Below are positions 20,380 through 29,989 of a stretch of 64,000 nucleotides of DNA, piece by piece (positions within the stretch are counted from its first letter, which is position 1; the number at the start of each line of letters is the position of its first letter). Below the pieces are notes generated by a model. That model made no database searches, was not told the DNA's origin, and saw only the letters and a program-made list of their open reading frames with translations. This DNA is from Erwinia_E haradaeae_G (GTDB lineage Bacteria > Pseudomonadota > Gammaproteobacteria > Enterobacterales > Enterobacteriaceae). A program made the position numbers and the translations under genes. The DNA is taken from contig NZ_LR217720.1 in the NCBI RefSeq assembly GCF_900698955.1, forward strand, positions 682,001 through 746,000. The letters are read 5' to 3'.

Positions 20380-21354
20380 ATGGATACCTGGCATCCAAAT
20401 GCTTCAATTGTGAATTTATTTCAACGTGCGAGCATTATCGCTAAAATCCGACGTTTCTTTTCTGACCGTAAAGTCTTAGAAGTAGAAACTCCTACACTTA
20501 GTCAATCAACTGTCACTGATGTACATATCTCCTCTTTTCAAACATATTTTTTACGACCGGGAGAGCAAGAAAATCAAGCACTCAAACTCTGGTTAACAAC
20601 CAGCCCTGAATATCATATGAAACGCTTATTAGCAGCAGGTAGTGGCCCAATTTATCAATTGTGCCGTAGCTTTCGCAATCAAGAAATAGGACGTTACCAT
20701 AATCCAGAGTTTACAATGCTAGAATGGTATCAGCCAAACTATGATATGTATCGTTTAATGGATGAAGTAAACGAACTGTTACAGTACATACTGCAGTGTA
20801 AACCAGCAAAATTTCTTTCATACCAAGAAGTTTTTTTACGTTATCTTAATCTGGATCCGCTCTTAGCAGATACTCATCAGCTACAAAAAAAAGCAGATCA
20901 ATTAGGTGTTGGTAACGTATCTCAAAATGAAGAAGATAGAGATCTGCTGTTAGAACTTCTTTTTGTGAGTGGAATAGAAAATAAAATCAGCACAGAAAAC
21001 CCAACATTCATTTACCATTTTCCTGTTGCACAAGCTGCGCTTTCCACTATAAATAAATATGATCGCCGCATTGCGGAACGCTTCGAAGTCTATTTTCATG
21101 GCATAGAACTGGCTAATGGGTTTCATGAATTAACAGATAGCAATGAACAACTTCAACGTTTCGCAAGAGATAATGATAAACGCGCTACCTCTGGGCTACC
21201 ACAGCAACCTATCGATCCCTATTTAGTGGGCGCCCTAGATTATGGTATGCCAGAGAGCGCTGGCGTGGCACTAGGTGTTGATCGCTTAGTAATGCTCGCT
21301 TTAGAGGTGGATCAGATCAGTGATGTAATTGCCTTTGCAGTAGATCGTTGCTAA
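20380..21354 (+). CDS. epmA: Elongation factor P--(R)-beta-lysine ligase
   Basis: EpmA is a truncated class II lysyl-tRNA synthetase paralogue that attaches (R)-beta-lysine to a lysine of elongation factor P, which relieves ribosome stalling at polyproline. Its 324 residues (E. coli 325) begin directly with the catalytic core and lack the anticodon-binding domain. Class II motifs are visible: motif 1 around FSDRKVLEVETPTLS, motif 2 CRSFRNQEIGRYHNPEFTML with its ATP-binding arginines, and motif 3 SAGVALGVDRLVMLAL. GIELANGFHELTD is also typical. A GGAG lies upstream at a rather long distance. It converges on mscM, as in E. coli. Its retention implies that efp and epmB exist elsewhere. Confidence 0.97.
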   Translation: MDTWHPNASIVNLFQRASIIAKIRRFFSDRKVLEVETPTLSQSTVTDVHISSFQTYFLRPGEQENQALKLWLTTSPEYHMKRLLAAGSGPIYQLCRSFRNQEIGRYHNPEFTMLEWYQPNYDMYRLMDEVNELLQYILQCKPAKFLSYQEVFLRYLNLDPLLADTHQLQKKADQLGVGNVSQNEEDRDLLLELLFVSGIENKISTENPTFIYHFPVAQAALSTINKYDRRIAERFEVYFHGIELANGFHELTDSNEQLQRFARDNDKRATSGLPQQPIDPYLVGALDYGMPESAGVALGVDRLVMLALEVDQISDVIAFAVDRC

Positions 21355-21492
21355 CGCTCTAGATATCAAAATATCAAAATATTAAATAATAGCTTCTATT
21401 CATCAATGAGATGCAGTATGAATGATATTTCACACCGCGTTATATTTGTAGTATACGCAAAATAGCATAATACGTATGAGATACATCATATT

Positions 21493-24400
21493 CTACTTAA
21501 CACATACATTTACTTCAGTACGAAGACCTTCTATGCGTACCTGTAATGCTGGGGATTGCACATCTATGTTATGCTCTTGAAAACCTAACAATATTAATCG
21601 ATGCAAATCATGACGTAATGGCATGCGGTGTTCCATCTCTGCAGCATGAATACGTAGCTCGAATAATTGCAGACCTTGTTGTAAATCTACTAAAAAAACT
21701 TCTGGTGGTGGATTTTTTAATACAAAACGACAACGTTCTACAGCTTTCAGTAAAATATTTGTCACTTCCTCAGTATTAGCGCTTAGCGATGCCGGAATAC
21801 TTAATACTACCCTCGTCACAGAGTCTGAAAGTGACCAATTAGTAAACTGTTCAGTAATAAAAGACCGGTTTGGCACAATAATTTCTTTACGATCCCAGTC
21901 CGTGATTGTAGTAGCTCGAGTATTGATGCGTGTTACACTTCCAGTCAAATTACGGATAGTGACTGTATCACCGATACGGATCGGTTTTTCAAATAAAATA
22001 ATTAAACCTGAAATAAAATTAGCAAAAATTTCCTGTAACCCAAAACCTAATCCTAAGCTTAAACCAGCAACAAGCCACTGTAATTTTGACCAATCGATAC
22101 CGATTAATGAAAAACCGGTTAAACTGCCAAGCAGTATAATCAAATACTTACTAGAAGTAGTGATAGCATACCCTGTACCTGGCATTAAATTCAAGTGTTG
22201 TAAGAGCGCTAACTCTAAGAAAGAAGGCATATTACGTACTAATTGAGTAGTAATGATAAACACAAGAACAGCATGCATGACTGAACCAAGTGTTATAGGT
22301 TGTACGGTATCAATACCATGCATTATACTACTGACATCCCAAAGATGAATATTTTCTAAAAAACTAAAAGCAGCATGAATTTCAGACCACAAAGCAAGAA
22401 TAAAAACTAAAGCAATTAAAGTAAGCAACGAGCGTACTAGTTTGAGTGACTGTGTACTAATAGAGTCTAAATTAATACTTGGTTCTTCAATTTCCACATG
22501 ATCACCAACACCCTTATGAAGAAATACTGCATCGTCGTCAGTACGAGCACGTTGAGAAAGGATCTCAGCACGGCGTACGCGCGCTCTATCAAAAGCAATC
22601 CGACGCCTCTGAATAAGCATCCAACGACGAATAATATGATAAATAACTAAAAAAACAAATCCAATAGCTAGTGATGTCCCTAATCTGTCTAATAAAGCTT
22701 GCGCAGTATCTAGATAACCAATACATGTTGCTAATATAGCCACTACTGGAATGATAATTATCATATTCCAAATAATATTATTCATGACATGAGAAATATT
22801 CCCACGATGATTAAAATATAGAGGAATATCGGCGCGTTTCAGTGTTTCTGCTATCATGCTTAAGAGTCCACAAGTTAGAATAAAACACATTCTACCAAGT
22901 GTGGGAGAGAATTTATGGTCCAAAAAATTCTCAAAAGATATCAACATTATGATTAAAGGAACTATCATCCAGATACATATTTTACAACAACGCACGGCAA
23001 GTGCCACTTGATTTTTTGGCCAGCGAAAATGCACAGTAAAGAGACCGTCTTCACACGCAAAAACATTACAAATTGTTAAGCCCCATAACAATGGTACGCT
23101 AGCAACAACACCGTCTCCCATAGCCACTGCAATAGAGTAAGGCCAGGCATTCTGCAGACCATATCCTAGTGCTTCTAACAGCATCGGTAATGGAAATGAA
23201 ATTAAAATAGACCAAAATAAAGTACGTATTGTAAGGTTAAATTGGTCTTTGGTCACCTTTCCTACTTTGCTGGATGCACGTTTAAGGAAATAACGAAAAT
23301 GACGATATGAGCTCAAACTAAAGAAAACTAATAAGCTAGATAAACACAAAGGTAGGAGTGTATTTTGGCTCGTGAACATCATTAAAATCGCTTTACCTAA
23401 CTGACCTAATGTGTCTGATGACAACAAAACTCTTAGATCATCTAACAATGCACCAGGATAACTAAAATTTATTGCATTTATATCAGGTGTCCAAAATAGA
23501 TAACGATGGGTGGCATCTTTAACTTCATTCAGTGCATCCACTAATTGACTATTTGCTACATTTAATTTAGTTAATTCTAAAGTAAGAACATCAGAACCAG
23601 ATAACAGTTCAGTTACAAGCTGATGCTGAGTCTGAAGTTGCACTGAAAAAATCTTTTCTTGTTCTTTTGTTAGCGTAGGATACCCGCTTGTTTTTAAGGA
23701 AAATTTCTGCTCGAATAGATCAGAATAGTATAAACGTTTAGCACGTAACTCAGCCATTTCTCTGTCTAATTGCTGTGGTTTGATAATCTTAGGCAGACGT
23801 GCTACTAACCCCCTTAATGCTTCACCAAGTACATTAGAGGCACCCAGCCACTGGGACTGTTCACAAATAGTACGTAATGCCTGACGAACCTGAATGGTTT
23901 TTTCAGCGGCAGTACGCTGCTGAGCAGCCACTAGATCCATACGTAAAGCCTGTTGCTTCAGTTCTAATAATAGATTTTGATTAATACGAAATTGCTCAAT
24001 AATCGCGTCTGGCATATCCTGCACATCTTCTTCTCGCTGTTCATACATAGCTAAAGATGTCTTTACTACATGCTGTTTATAGCTATACCGCTCGTTGCGT
24101 AATTCTTGCGGCATACCATCTTGATCATCGACTTGCCACAGATGAACCCCAAAATACATCCGTGCAAGTCTTGATCTATGACAAACTGACAATTTCTCTA
24201 AATACAGTGCACCGATCAAGGCTTGACATGCATTCAACTCTTTTTGTTGTTGTATGAATGGCAGTCTTTTGTTTATATTCGTTGATGGAGTTTGTATGTA
24301 TAATGGACGATTTTGTCTGTAAAAAACTTTATGTACTATAAGTGGGTTTTCTAAGAGGTGAAAAAACAAATAACTGATCTTGTCAGCACAATTATCATCT

Positions 24401-24798
24401 TCCCGGACTTCCCATGCTTCTTCTATGACTTTGTTACTCTTTTTCACGCTGTCTTTCTGACACGCAGCAGTAGTTACCTTACGATATGCTGAATGATATG
24501 ATAACTTCTTCGTAAAAATCTCCTGATATAATTCATAAGACTTCCTAGGAAGACTATCGATTATCTGTCGACATTCTCGTGCTATATTTATCCACTGCAT
24601 ATATTCTTTGACAGAGTAAAACGATGCAGATCTAGTATCATAATGCGATATGTTTTGGGCTATACTATTTATGTAAGGTTGTATCTCCTTATATCCCTGC
24701 GGTATTTTTAATACATCTCGTGCATTATAATCATGCACTGGATGAAAAGAGATGTAGCCTAAAAAAATAGAAAGAATCAGGTAGAGCATAGTGATCAC
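21493..24798 (-). CDS. mscM: Large miniconductance mechanosensitive channel MscM
   Basis: This large MscS-family channel (1101 residues; E. coli YjeP 1107) releases solutes on osmotic downshock. It has an N-terminal secretion signal, a long periplasmic coiled-coil domain to about residue 480 (for example QQALRMDLVAAQQRTAAEKT), then many membrane helices. The conserved MscS core near residues 890-1000 contains the pore-lining helix GLSLGLGFGLQEIFANFISG and the beta domain FEKPIRIGDTVTIRNLTGSV, DWDRKEIIVPNRSFITEQFTNWS. The first ~170 residues diverge most from E. coli, while the C-terminal half is strongly conserved. It follows psd by 14 bases, so the two form an operon. Keeping such a large gene in a reduced genome suggests selection. 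Confidence 0.96.
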   Translation of the reverse strand: MITMLYLILSIFLGYISFHPVHDYNARDVLKIPQGYKEIQPYINSIAQNISHYDTRSASFYSVKEYMQWINIARECRQIIDSLPRKSYELYQEIFTKKLSYHSAYRKVTTAACQKDSVKKSNKVIEEAWEVREDDNCADKISYLFFHLLENPLIVHKVFYRQNRPLYIQTPSTNINKRLPFIQQQKELNACQALIGALYLEKLSVCHRSRLARMYFGVHLWQVDDQDGMPQELRNERYSYKQHVVKTSLAMYEQREEDVQDMPDAIIEQFRINQNLLLELKQQALRMDLVAAQQRTAAEKTIQVRQALRTICEQSQWLGASNVLGEALRGLVARLPKIIKPQQLDREMAELRAKRLYYSDLFEQKFSLKTSGYPTLTKEQEKIFSVQLQTQHQLVTELLSGSDVLTLELTKLNVANSQLVDALNEVKDATHRYLFWTPDINAINFSYPGALLDDLRVLLSSDTLGQLGKAILMMFTSQNTLLPLCLSSLLVFFSLSSYRHFRYFLKRASSKVGKVTKDQFNLTIRTLFWSILISFPLPMLLEALGYGLQNAWPYSIAVAMGDGVVASVPLLWGLTICNVFACEDGLFTVHFRWPKNQVALAVRCCKICIWMIVPLIIMLISFENFLDHKFSPTLGRMCFILTCGLLSMIAETLKRADIPLYFNHRGNISHVMNNIIWNMIIIIPVVAILATCIGYLDTAQALLDRLGTSLAIGFVFLVIYHIIRRWMLIQRRRIAFDRARVRRAEILSQRARTDDDAVFLHKGVGDHVEIEEPSINLDSISTQSLKLVRSLLTLIALVFILALWSEIHAAFSFLENIHLWDVSSIMHGIDTVQPITLGSVMHAVLVFIITTQLVRNMPSFLELALLQHLNLMPGTGYAITTSSKYLIILLGSLTGFSLIGIDWSKLQWLVAGLSLGLGFGLQEIFANFISGLIILFEKPIRIGDTVTIRNLTGSVTRINTRATTITDWDRKEIIVPNRSFITEQFTNWSLSDSVTRVVLSIPASLSANTEEVTNILLKAVERCRFVLKNPPPEVFLVDLQQGLQLFELRIHAAEMEHRMPLRHDLHRLILLGFQEHNIDVQSPALQVRIEGLRTEVNVCVK

Positions 24799-24812
24799 AT
24801 GATTAGTTAAGT

Positions 24813-25703
24813 TTAATCGCCTGTAGATTTTCTGTTTTCGCTTCTTATAGCTAAAGGCATCCCAAGACGAACTTGACTACCTGCACAAAGGCTAGAATCG
24901 AGTGTAATTTTACCAGAAGATAATAAAGTAATAACGGTTGAACCTAGTTTAAATCGACCCATTTCATCTCCCTTTCTTAAAGTTATAACGTCATTGTCTA
25001 TATGAGTAAGTGGCCAATTCCAACATTTAATAATGCCCTGACGTGGCGGCGTCACAGTACCTGACCAAATAGTTTCAATACTACCAACGATAGTTGCACC
25101 TACTAAAACCTGTACTACGGGTCCAAAGGGAGTATCAAAACGACAAATTAAGCGCTCATTACGCGCAAATAAATTAGGAATGCGTTGTCTCATAAAGAGA
25201 TTTAATGCATAGAGATCGCCAGGTACATAAATCATCTCGCGTAATACTCCATTACATGGCATATGGACACGGTGGTAGTCCTTTGGAGAGAGGTAAATAG
25301 TTACAAACACACCATCTTGAAACAACTTTGTCATAGCATAACTACCAGCCAGTAAAGATAAAAGCGAATAGGAATGTTCTTTGGCTTGTAGAATTTGATC
25401 ACCCTGAATTAACCCAATTTGACTAATTACACCGTTCGCAGGACAAACCAGTACATTTGAATCACTTTTAATTTGATATAAATTATCACGCAAACGGCGT
25501 ACGAAAAAATCATTAAAAGTATTGTACATAGCAGTATCAGTCTTCTGAAATTCCTGCATATCCACTTTATAATACCAAATAAATAGATCAATTACAGCCT
25601 TTGTAAGCCACCCAAAACGTTTTGCAGCACACCATCCTGCTAATTCAGTCAAAGCTTGCTTAGGCAAGATATAATTTAAAGCAAGCTTAATACAAGCTAA
25701 CAT
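24813..25703 (-). CDS. psd: Phosphatidylserine decarboxylase proenzyme with D90N
   Basis: Psd converts phosphatidylserine to phosphatidylethanolamine at the inner membrane after cutting itself to form a pyruvoyl group. Its 296 residues (E. coli 322) are collinear and lack only the variable acidic tail. The cleavage motif LGST is present in EMGRFKLGSTVITLL, as is the active-site YLSPKDYHRVHMPCNG with His144 and His147. Position 90, the Asp of the Asp-His-Ser self-processing triad in E. coli (ADGVISQ), is Asn here (CPANGVISQ, codon AAC at 25436-25434). There is no insertion or deletion before it, so the alignment is unambiguous. mscM follows in the same operon. rsgA, usually upstream, is absent. 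Confidence 0.95.
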   Translation of the reverse strand: MLACIKLALNYILPKQALTELAGWCAAKRFGWLTKAVIDLFIWYYKVDMQEFQKTDTAMYNTFNDFFVRRLRDNLYQIKSDSNVLVCPANGVISQIGLIQGDQILQAKEHSYSLLSLLAGSYAMTKLFQDGVFVTIYLSPKDYHRVHMPCNGVLREMIYVPGDLYALNLFMRQRIPNLFARNERLICRFDTPFGPVVQVLVGATIVGSIETIWSGTVTPPRQGIIKCWNWPLTHIDNDVITLRKGDEMGRFKLGSTVITLLSSGKITLDSSLCAGSQVRLGMPLAIRSENRKSTGD

Positions 25704-26062
25704 TTTTACCTCTGATTTTTAGTAAACTATAGAATTAATTGAGGGAATAATAAAAATCCGATGGCATGAAGCTATCAGTTAGTCTCATATCTCCCCGTAT
25801 CCTATAAACTATGCATAACTTGTGCATATCCGCAGCTGTCATCGGAACCTTAATGATCTTTTGCTAACTGTACTTAAAATATACTTTTTTAAAATATGTA
25901 GATTATAGAATTTCTGTGCATGCTAAGACAATCTTTTCATTAAAAATAATCTTTGTGTTATTGATTGCTGTTAATACATACGTTGTGTACATTTGCAACA
26001 ATCATAAAACCAGCTATGCTAACTATTATAACTTATCAATTTTTATATAATATGGATACACT
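25704..26062. other. Spacer between divergent psd and cysK
   Basis: These 359 bases separate two divergent genes and must carry both promoters. I see no hairpin, RNA gene or convincing promoter pair. rsgA, which in E. coli precedes psd, is not here. Confidence 0.4.
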
Positions 26063-27010
26063 ATGAGCAATATATACTTAGATAATTCTTTCACAATTGG
26101 TCGTACTCCCCTGGTTCGATTGAACCGCATTGGTAATGGACAAATTCTTGTAAAAGTTGAATCGCGCAATCCTAGCTTTAGTGTAAAATGTCGCGTGGGC
26201 GCTAATATGGTTTGGGATGCAGAAAATCGTGGTATTCTTAAAAAGGGTATGCAGTTAGTAGAACCAACTAGCGGCAATACAGGTATTGCCCTAGCCTATG
26301 TAGCAGCCGCACGTGGATATCGCTTAACGCTAACTATGCCAGACACGATGAGTATCGAACGCAGAAAGTTATTAAAAGCATTGGGGGCTAATGTAATATT
26401 AACTCCAGGTGACCAAGGAATGAAAGGTGCTATCAGTAAATCAGAAGAAATTGTCGATAATCATCCGGAAGCATGTATTTTACTACAACAATTTCATAAT
26501 CCAGCTAACCCTGCAATTCATGAAAAAACCACAGGTCCAGAAATCTGGAAAGATTCCGGTGGAAATATAGATGTTTTTATTTCTGGTGTAGGTACCGGTG
26601 GCACTCTAACTGGAGTCACGAGATACCTAAAACACACTAAAGGAATTAAAGATCTCATTTCAGTAGCAGTTGAACCAATTGATTCTGCAGTAATTTCTCA
26701 AACATTAGCGGGAAAAGAAATAAAACCAGGTCCACATAAAATTCAAGGTATTGGGGCCGGCTTCATTCCAAAAAATCTTGATCTTAACCTTGTAGATCGT
26801 GTCATAGTTGTTACAAATGAAGAAGCGATTTCTACTGCACGCCTATTAATGCTCAAAGAAGGCATCTTAGCTGGTATATCTTCCGGTGCAGCTCTCTCTG
26901 CTGCACTCAAAATACAAAAAGAAAAAAACTTTATATCAAAAAATATTGTGGTCGTTCTTCCCTCATCTGGCGAAAGATATCTTTCTACCTCACTTTTTTC
27001 TGATATCTGA
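26063..27010 (+). CDS. cysK: Cysteine synthase A (O-acetylserine sulfhydrylase)
   Basis: CysK joins sulfide to O-acetylserine to make cysteine, using pyridoxal phosphate. It clearly resembles CysK rather than CysM: IGRTPLVRLNRIGNGQILVK, NPSFSVKCRVGANM with the cofactor lysine at residue 42, and the substrate loop PTSGNTGIALAYVAAARGY. The phosphate-cradle GVGTGGTLTGV and the C-terminal ILAGISSGAALSAAL are also present. At 315 residues it is about eight shorter than E. coli CysK (323): it stops right after LSTSLFSDI, losing only the terminal FTEKELQQ-like tail outside the active site. The AT-rich leader has no clear Shine-Dalgarno. A perfect hairpin follows the stop. Confidence 0.97.
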   Translation: MSNIYLDNSFTIGRTPLVRLNRIGNGQILVKVESRNPSFSVKCRVGANMVWDAENRGILKKGMQLVEPTSGNTGIALAYVAAARGYRLTLTMPDTMSIERRKLLKALGANVILTPGDQGMKGAISKSEEIVDNHPEACILLQQFHNPANPAIHEKTTGPEIWKDSGGNIDVFISGVGTGGTLTGVTRYLKHTKGIKDLISVAVEPIDSAVISQTLAGKEIKPGPHKIQGIGAGFIPKNLDLNLVDRVIVVTNEEAISTARLLMLKEGILAGISSGAALSAALKIQKEKNFISKNIVVVLPSSGERYLSTSLFSDI

Positions 27011-27481
27011 TCTATTGACAAAAAGAGATCTTCGACTATTTTCTTCATGAAAATAGTCCTGCTCTTACTCTTTATACTATATACACCGAACATCTAGTAC
27101 ACAGATGTGGTCTCTACAACAGAGTATCTGTATCACCTATGGGCAGATACTCAACGAGTATTTATAAAACTCTTAATTAAAAAATATTCAGGCTCTATTT
27201 ATTAGAGTAAATTTTCCTAGAAAACCGAAAATTACAATGAGAATTTCTAGAGCTGCACATTGGCATTTAATCTATTGATGTAGATAGGCACTAGAGTTTT
27301 ATTTTTTCCAAACAACATGAAATATAAAAGGTTATCGAATAACATGACATGAAAATACTACAGCTTCTATGAACTATAAAATCTAGAAGGATACAAGGAC
27401 ATGTCACAAAATGTCATATAGACATGATATGTATATCCGTGATTTATATAATTTATTTTTGAATATTTTGGAGTATTTATG
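27011..27481. other. Spacer between cysK and the tRNA cluster
   Basis: Beyond the cysK hairpin this 471-base stretch holds nothing recognisable. In E. coli tufB follows thrT directly; no EF-Tu coding sequence or remnant can be seen in this position. Confidence 0.5.
27034..27058 (+). terminator. Perfect hairpin downstream of cysK
   Basis: A 10-bp perfect inverted repeat, GACTATTTTC/GAAAATAGTC, with a five-base loop begins 24 bases after the cysK stop. It is well placed for a transcript end, but the stem is AT-rich and is followed by CTGCTCTTACTCTTT rather than a clean T-run. It may protect or weakly terminate the mRNA. Confidence 0.45.
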
Positions 27482-27557
27482 TGGTGCTGATACCCAGATT
27501 CGGACTGGGGACCTCACCCTTACCAAGGATGTGCTCTGCCAACTGAGCTATATCAGC
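27482..27557 (-). tRNA. thrT: tRNA-Thr (anticodon GGT)
   Basis: This 76-base cloverleaf includes an encoded CCA. The acceptor stem GCTGATA/TATCAGC pairs perfectly, the D-arm is GCTC-AGTTGGCA-GAGC, and the anticodon loop is TTGGTAA. The anticodon stem CATCC/GGGTG contains one T-G pair. The T-arm is CCCAG-TCCGAAT-CTGGG, so position 55, normally the pseudouridine of TTC, is C. It is the last of four tRNA genes in the order thrU-tyrU-glyT-thrT known from E. coli. Confidence 0.95.
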
Positions 27558-27563
27558 ATCATA

Positions 27564-27638
27564 TGGAGCGGACAACGGGAATCGAACCCGTGTCATCAGC
27601 TTGGAAGGCTGAGGTAATGTCCATTATACCATGTCCGC
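27564..27638 (-). tRNA. glyT: tRNA-Gly (anticodon TCC)
   Basis: This 75-base cloverleaf includes an encoded CCA. The acceptor stem GCGGACA/TGTCCGC is perfect, the anticodon loop is CTTCCAA, and the T-arm is ACGGG-TTCGATT-CCCGT. It lies six bases from thrT and reads GGA/GGG codons. Confidence 0.97.
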
Positions 27639-27851
27639 ATCTAAAAACTTCTATGTACGATCTAGCTCATGCTCACTAGGTGGTATGGGGGTATTCTATA
27701 CTTTATAGAATAAAAAACATATTTTATATGATATAATTATAGATTGCGGCATAGAACCTAAGAGTATTCCAAGATCAATATATTATATTATATCACTAAA
27801 TGAAATAGAACACATTATACTAATAAATACTAAGTACAGATCATAGTTAAG

Positions 27852-27936
27852 TGGTGGTGGGAGAAGGATTCGAACCTTCGAAGTCTATGACGACAGATTT
27901 ACAGTCTGCTCCCTTTGGCCGCTCGGGAATCCCACC
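27852..27936 (-). tRNA. tyrU: tRNA-Tyr (anticodon GTA)
   Basis: This 85-base class II tRNA has a long variable arm and an encoded CCA. The acceptor stem GGTGGGA/TCCCACC is perfect, the anticodon loop CTGTAAA keeps A36-A37-A38 (the MiaA target), and the T-arm is GAAGG-TTCGAAT-CCTTC. It is separated from glyT by 213 bases of AT-rich spacer, more than in E. coli. Confidence 0.97.
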
Positions 27937-27958
27937 AATAATCTTCATGAGCTCTTCA

Positions 27959-28034
<76 letters not shown>

Positions 28035-28241
28035 ATTTAGTACATCTTATTTTAAAAAAACCGCATAGAATATGCAACACAAATTATACATTTATCTTAA
28101 TAAAAATCATTTATTTTCCAAAAAATATTTACTACAGTTGACTAAAAAGTCATCTATCATTTACAATTAATAAAATCTACTCTTGTGTAGTCTCTTTTTG
28201 ACTCACCCTGATTGCTTAACGTATCCATACATCACCACAAA

Positions 28242-29420
28242 TTACAACCCTAACCCATAAGATAACATATCTTTTTTCAACTGCCCTGCACGATCAGCGA
28301 TTATTAATCCTGCATTACGTACCATTTTTAATGGTAAACATTTATGACTAAAAGCAACATGCAATAGATCTATCCCATTTTGCATCAGGTAATTATCCTT
28401 TTTTCGTTTGTCCTGGTAGCGTTGTAATACCTCTACAGAAGCCCACTGATCCGAGTTCTGACGCGCTTCTCTGAGAACCTCCATGAGCGCAGAGACATCA
28501 CGATAGCCAAGATTAACACCCTGCCCTGCCAATGGGTGCAACGTATGTGCTGCATCGCCCACTAATGCTAGTCCAGCTAATATGTAATGCTTAGCATGAC
28601 TACGATAAAATCGTAGCACAGTTGTCGCCAATGGTGTGACGGTTCTCACACGACTAGGAAAATGTATCTGGATTTCTTTTTTTAACTGCGTCATTGTTAG
28701 CCCCTGTAGGCTGTTAAGCCGCGCGGGTTGGTCATACCAAACTAGTAAGGCCCAGCACCCAAAAAGTGGTAAAAAAGCCCGAGGACCATGAGGTGTAAGT
28801 TGTTGCCACGTACTGTCTCCTGGATGATAATTACAGTACACACTAATGAGCATGCAGGATTGTGTATATTGCCCACTATAACAGCCAATGTTTACTAGTT
28901 TTCTTACCTGTGAATGCGCACCATCTGCGCCTACCACGAGAAGTGCCTGTAAATTGGTACCATCATCCAAAATGATATTCCAAGTATCTTTTCTCTTCTG
29001 CACATCTATTAAACGTGTTTTATAAAAAATTGGTACAGATTGATGGTGTAATTGTTGCGACAATGCGTATTTTAATACATGGTTTTCCACCATATAACCT
29101 AACTCAGATAAACCAAGTGACTGAGCATCAAATCTAACACGAGCTATTTGATACTCCCAAAGTTCCTGTGTGCGATAAGGTGCACAACGCATAACAAGAA
29201 CACGTGGCCAAACTTCTAGCTTTTTGAGGAAAGTCACTGAGGCGGCAGTAATTGCTGATATTCGTAAGTCTGGGTTCGACAACGGATCAAACATCGGTGG
29301 TGGTGCTTGCTCAAGCACCACCACCTCAAACCCGTGCTTCGCCAAACCACTCGCTAAAGCAGCGCCTATCATACCGCCACCAACAATTACAATCTCAACA
29401 GTGTGTTTTATATCTATCAT
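28242..29420 (-). CDS. ubiF: 3-demethoxyubiquinol 3-hydroxylase
   Basis: UbiF is an FAD monooxygenase that adds the last ring hydroxyl in ubiquinone synthesis. Its 392 residues (E. coli UbiF 391) include the FAD-binding Rossmann motif IVIVGGGMIGAALASGLAKH at the N-terminus, RISAITAASVTFLK, the middle segment LLVVGADGAHSQVRK, and the C-terminal GDAAHTLHPLAGQGVNLGYRD. Details such as SCMLISVYCNYHPGDSTWQQ and GPRAFLPLFGCWALLVWYD match UbiF rather than its paralogues UbiH and UbiI. It stands alone on the minus strand next to the tRNA cluster. The Shine-Dalgarno before the ATG at 29420 is weak. It implies a quinone-dependent aerobic respiratory chain. Confidence 0.93.
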   Translation of the reverse strand: MIDIKHTVEIVIVGGGMIGAALASGLAKHGFEVVVLEQAPPPMFDPLSNPDLRISAITAASVTFLKKLEVWPRVLVMRCAPYRTQELWEYQIARVRFDAQSLGLSELGYMVENHVLKYALSQQLHHQSVPIFYKTRLIDVQKRKDTWNIILDDGTNLQALLVVGADGAHSQVRKLVNIGCYSGQYTQSCMLISVYCNYHPGDSTWQQLTPHGPRAFLPLFGCWALLVWYDQPARLNSLQGLTMTQLKKEIQIHFPSRVRTVTPLATTVLRFYRSHAKHYILAGLALVGDAAHTLHPLAGQGVNLGYRDVSALMEVLREARQNSDQWASVEVLQRYQDKRKKDNYLMQNGIDLLHVAFSHKCLPLKMVRNAGLIIADRAGQLKKDMLSYGLGL

Positions 29421-29989
29421 GTAGTCTTGTCTTATACATATGCGAACAAATGATGAACTCTGTTCACCGTTCTGTATGGAGAGTATAAAATTATGAATGA
29501 CATCCTAATACATTATTTTATGCATAATATATCTTTGAATTCTTTTAAAACTTATAGCCTATATCATTCATTATCAGGAAACAATTTTGTACTATCAGTT
29601 CATATGCATCAATTCGTGGAATCCACACTATATTTTTTCCGTAAAAAGCATTATGCAATAACTGTTGAAAAATAAATAATTCCTGCAAATAGTCACTCTG
29701 AAAATATCTTATAATAAAATGCAGCAATCATATATAAAGAATGCATCAGTATCGTAAAATTATTGAATGTTACTATATACCTAATGACATAATCACCTAA
29801 CGATGCTAAAAAAATTTTTATGATTAAGGATACATAGCATATAGGTCTTTCTAAATGGTTATAATATAATCACGACAAGTGATCGCTATCATTACCATGA
29901 ATGATAGATCCATTAAGGAGTTTATAGATACTATAATTAATGCTAAAATAAAATACATCTTAATTATTCTTACTGATCAGCATAAGTAA

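Noticed and set aside
26063..27010. Calling this cysteine synthase CysM
   Set aside because: The N-terminus, the PSFSVKCR lysine segment and the C-terminus match CysK, not CysM.
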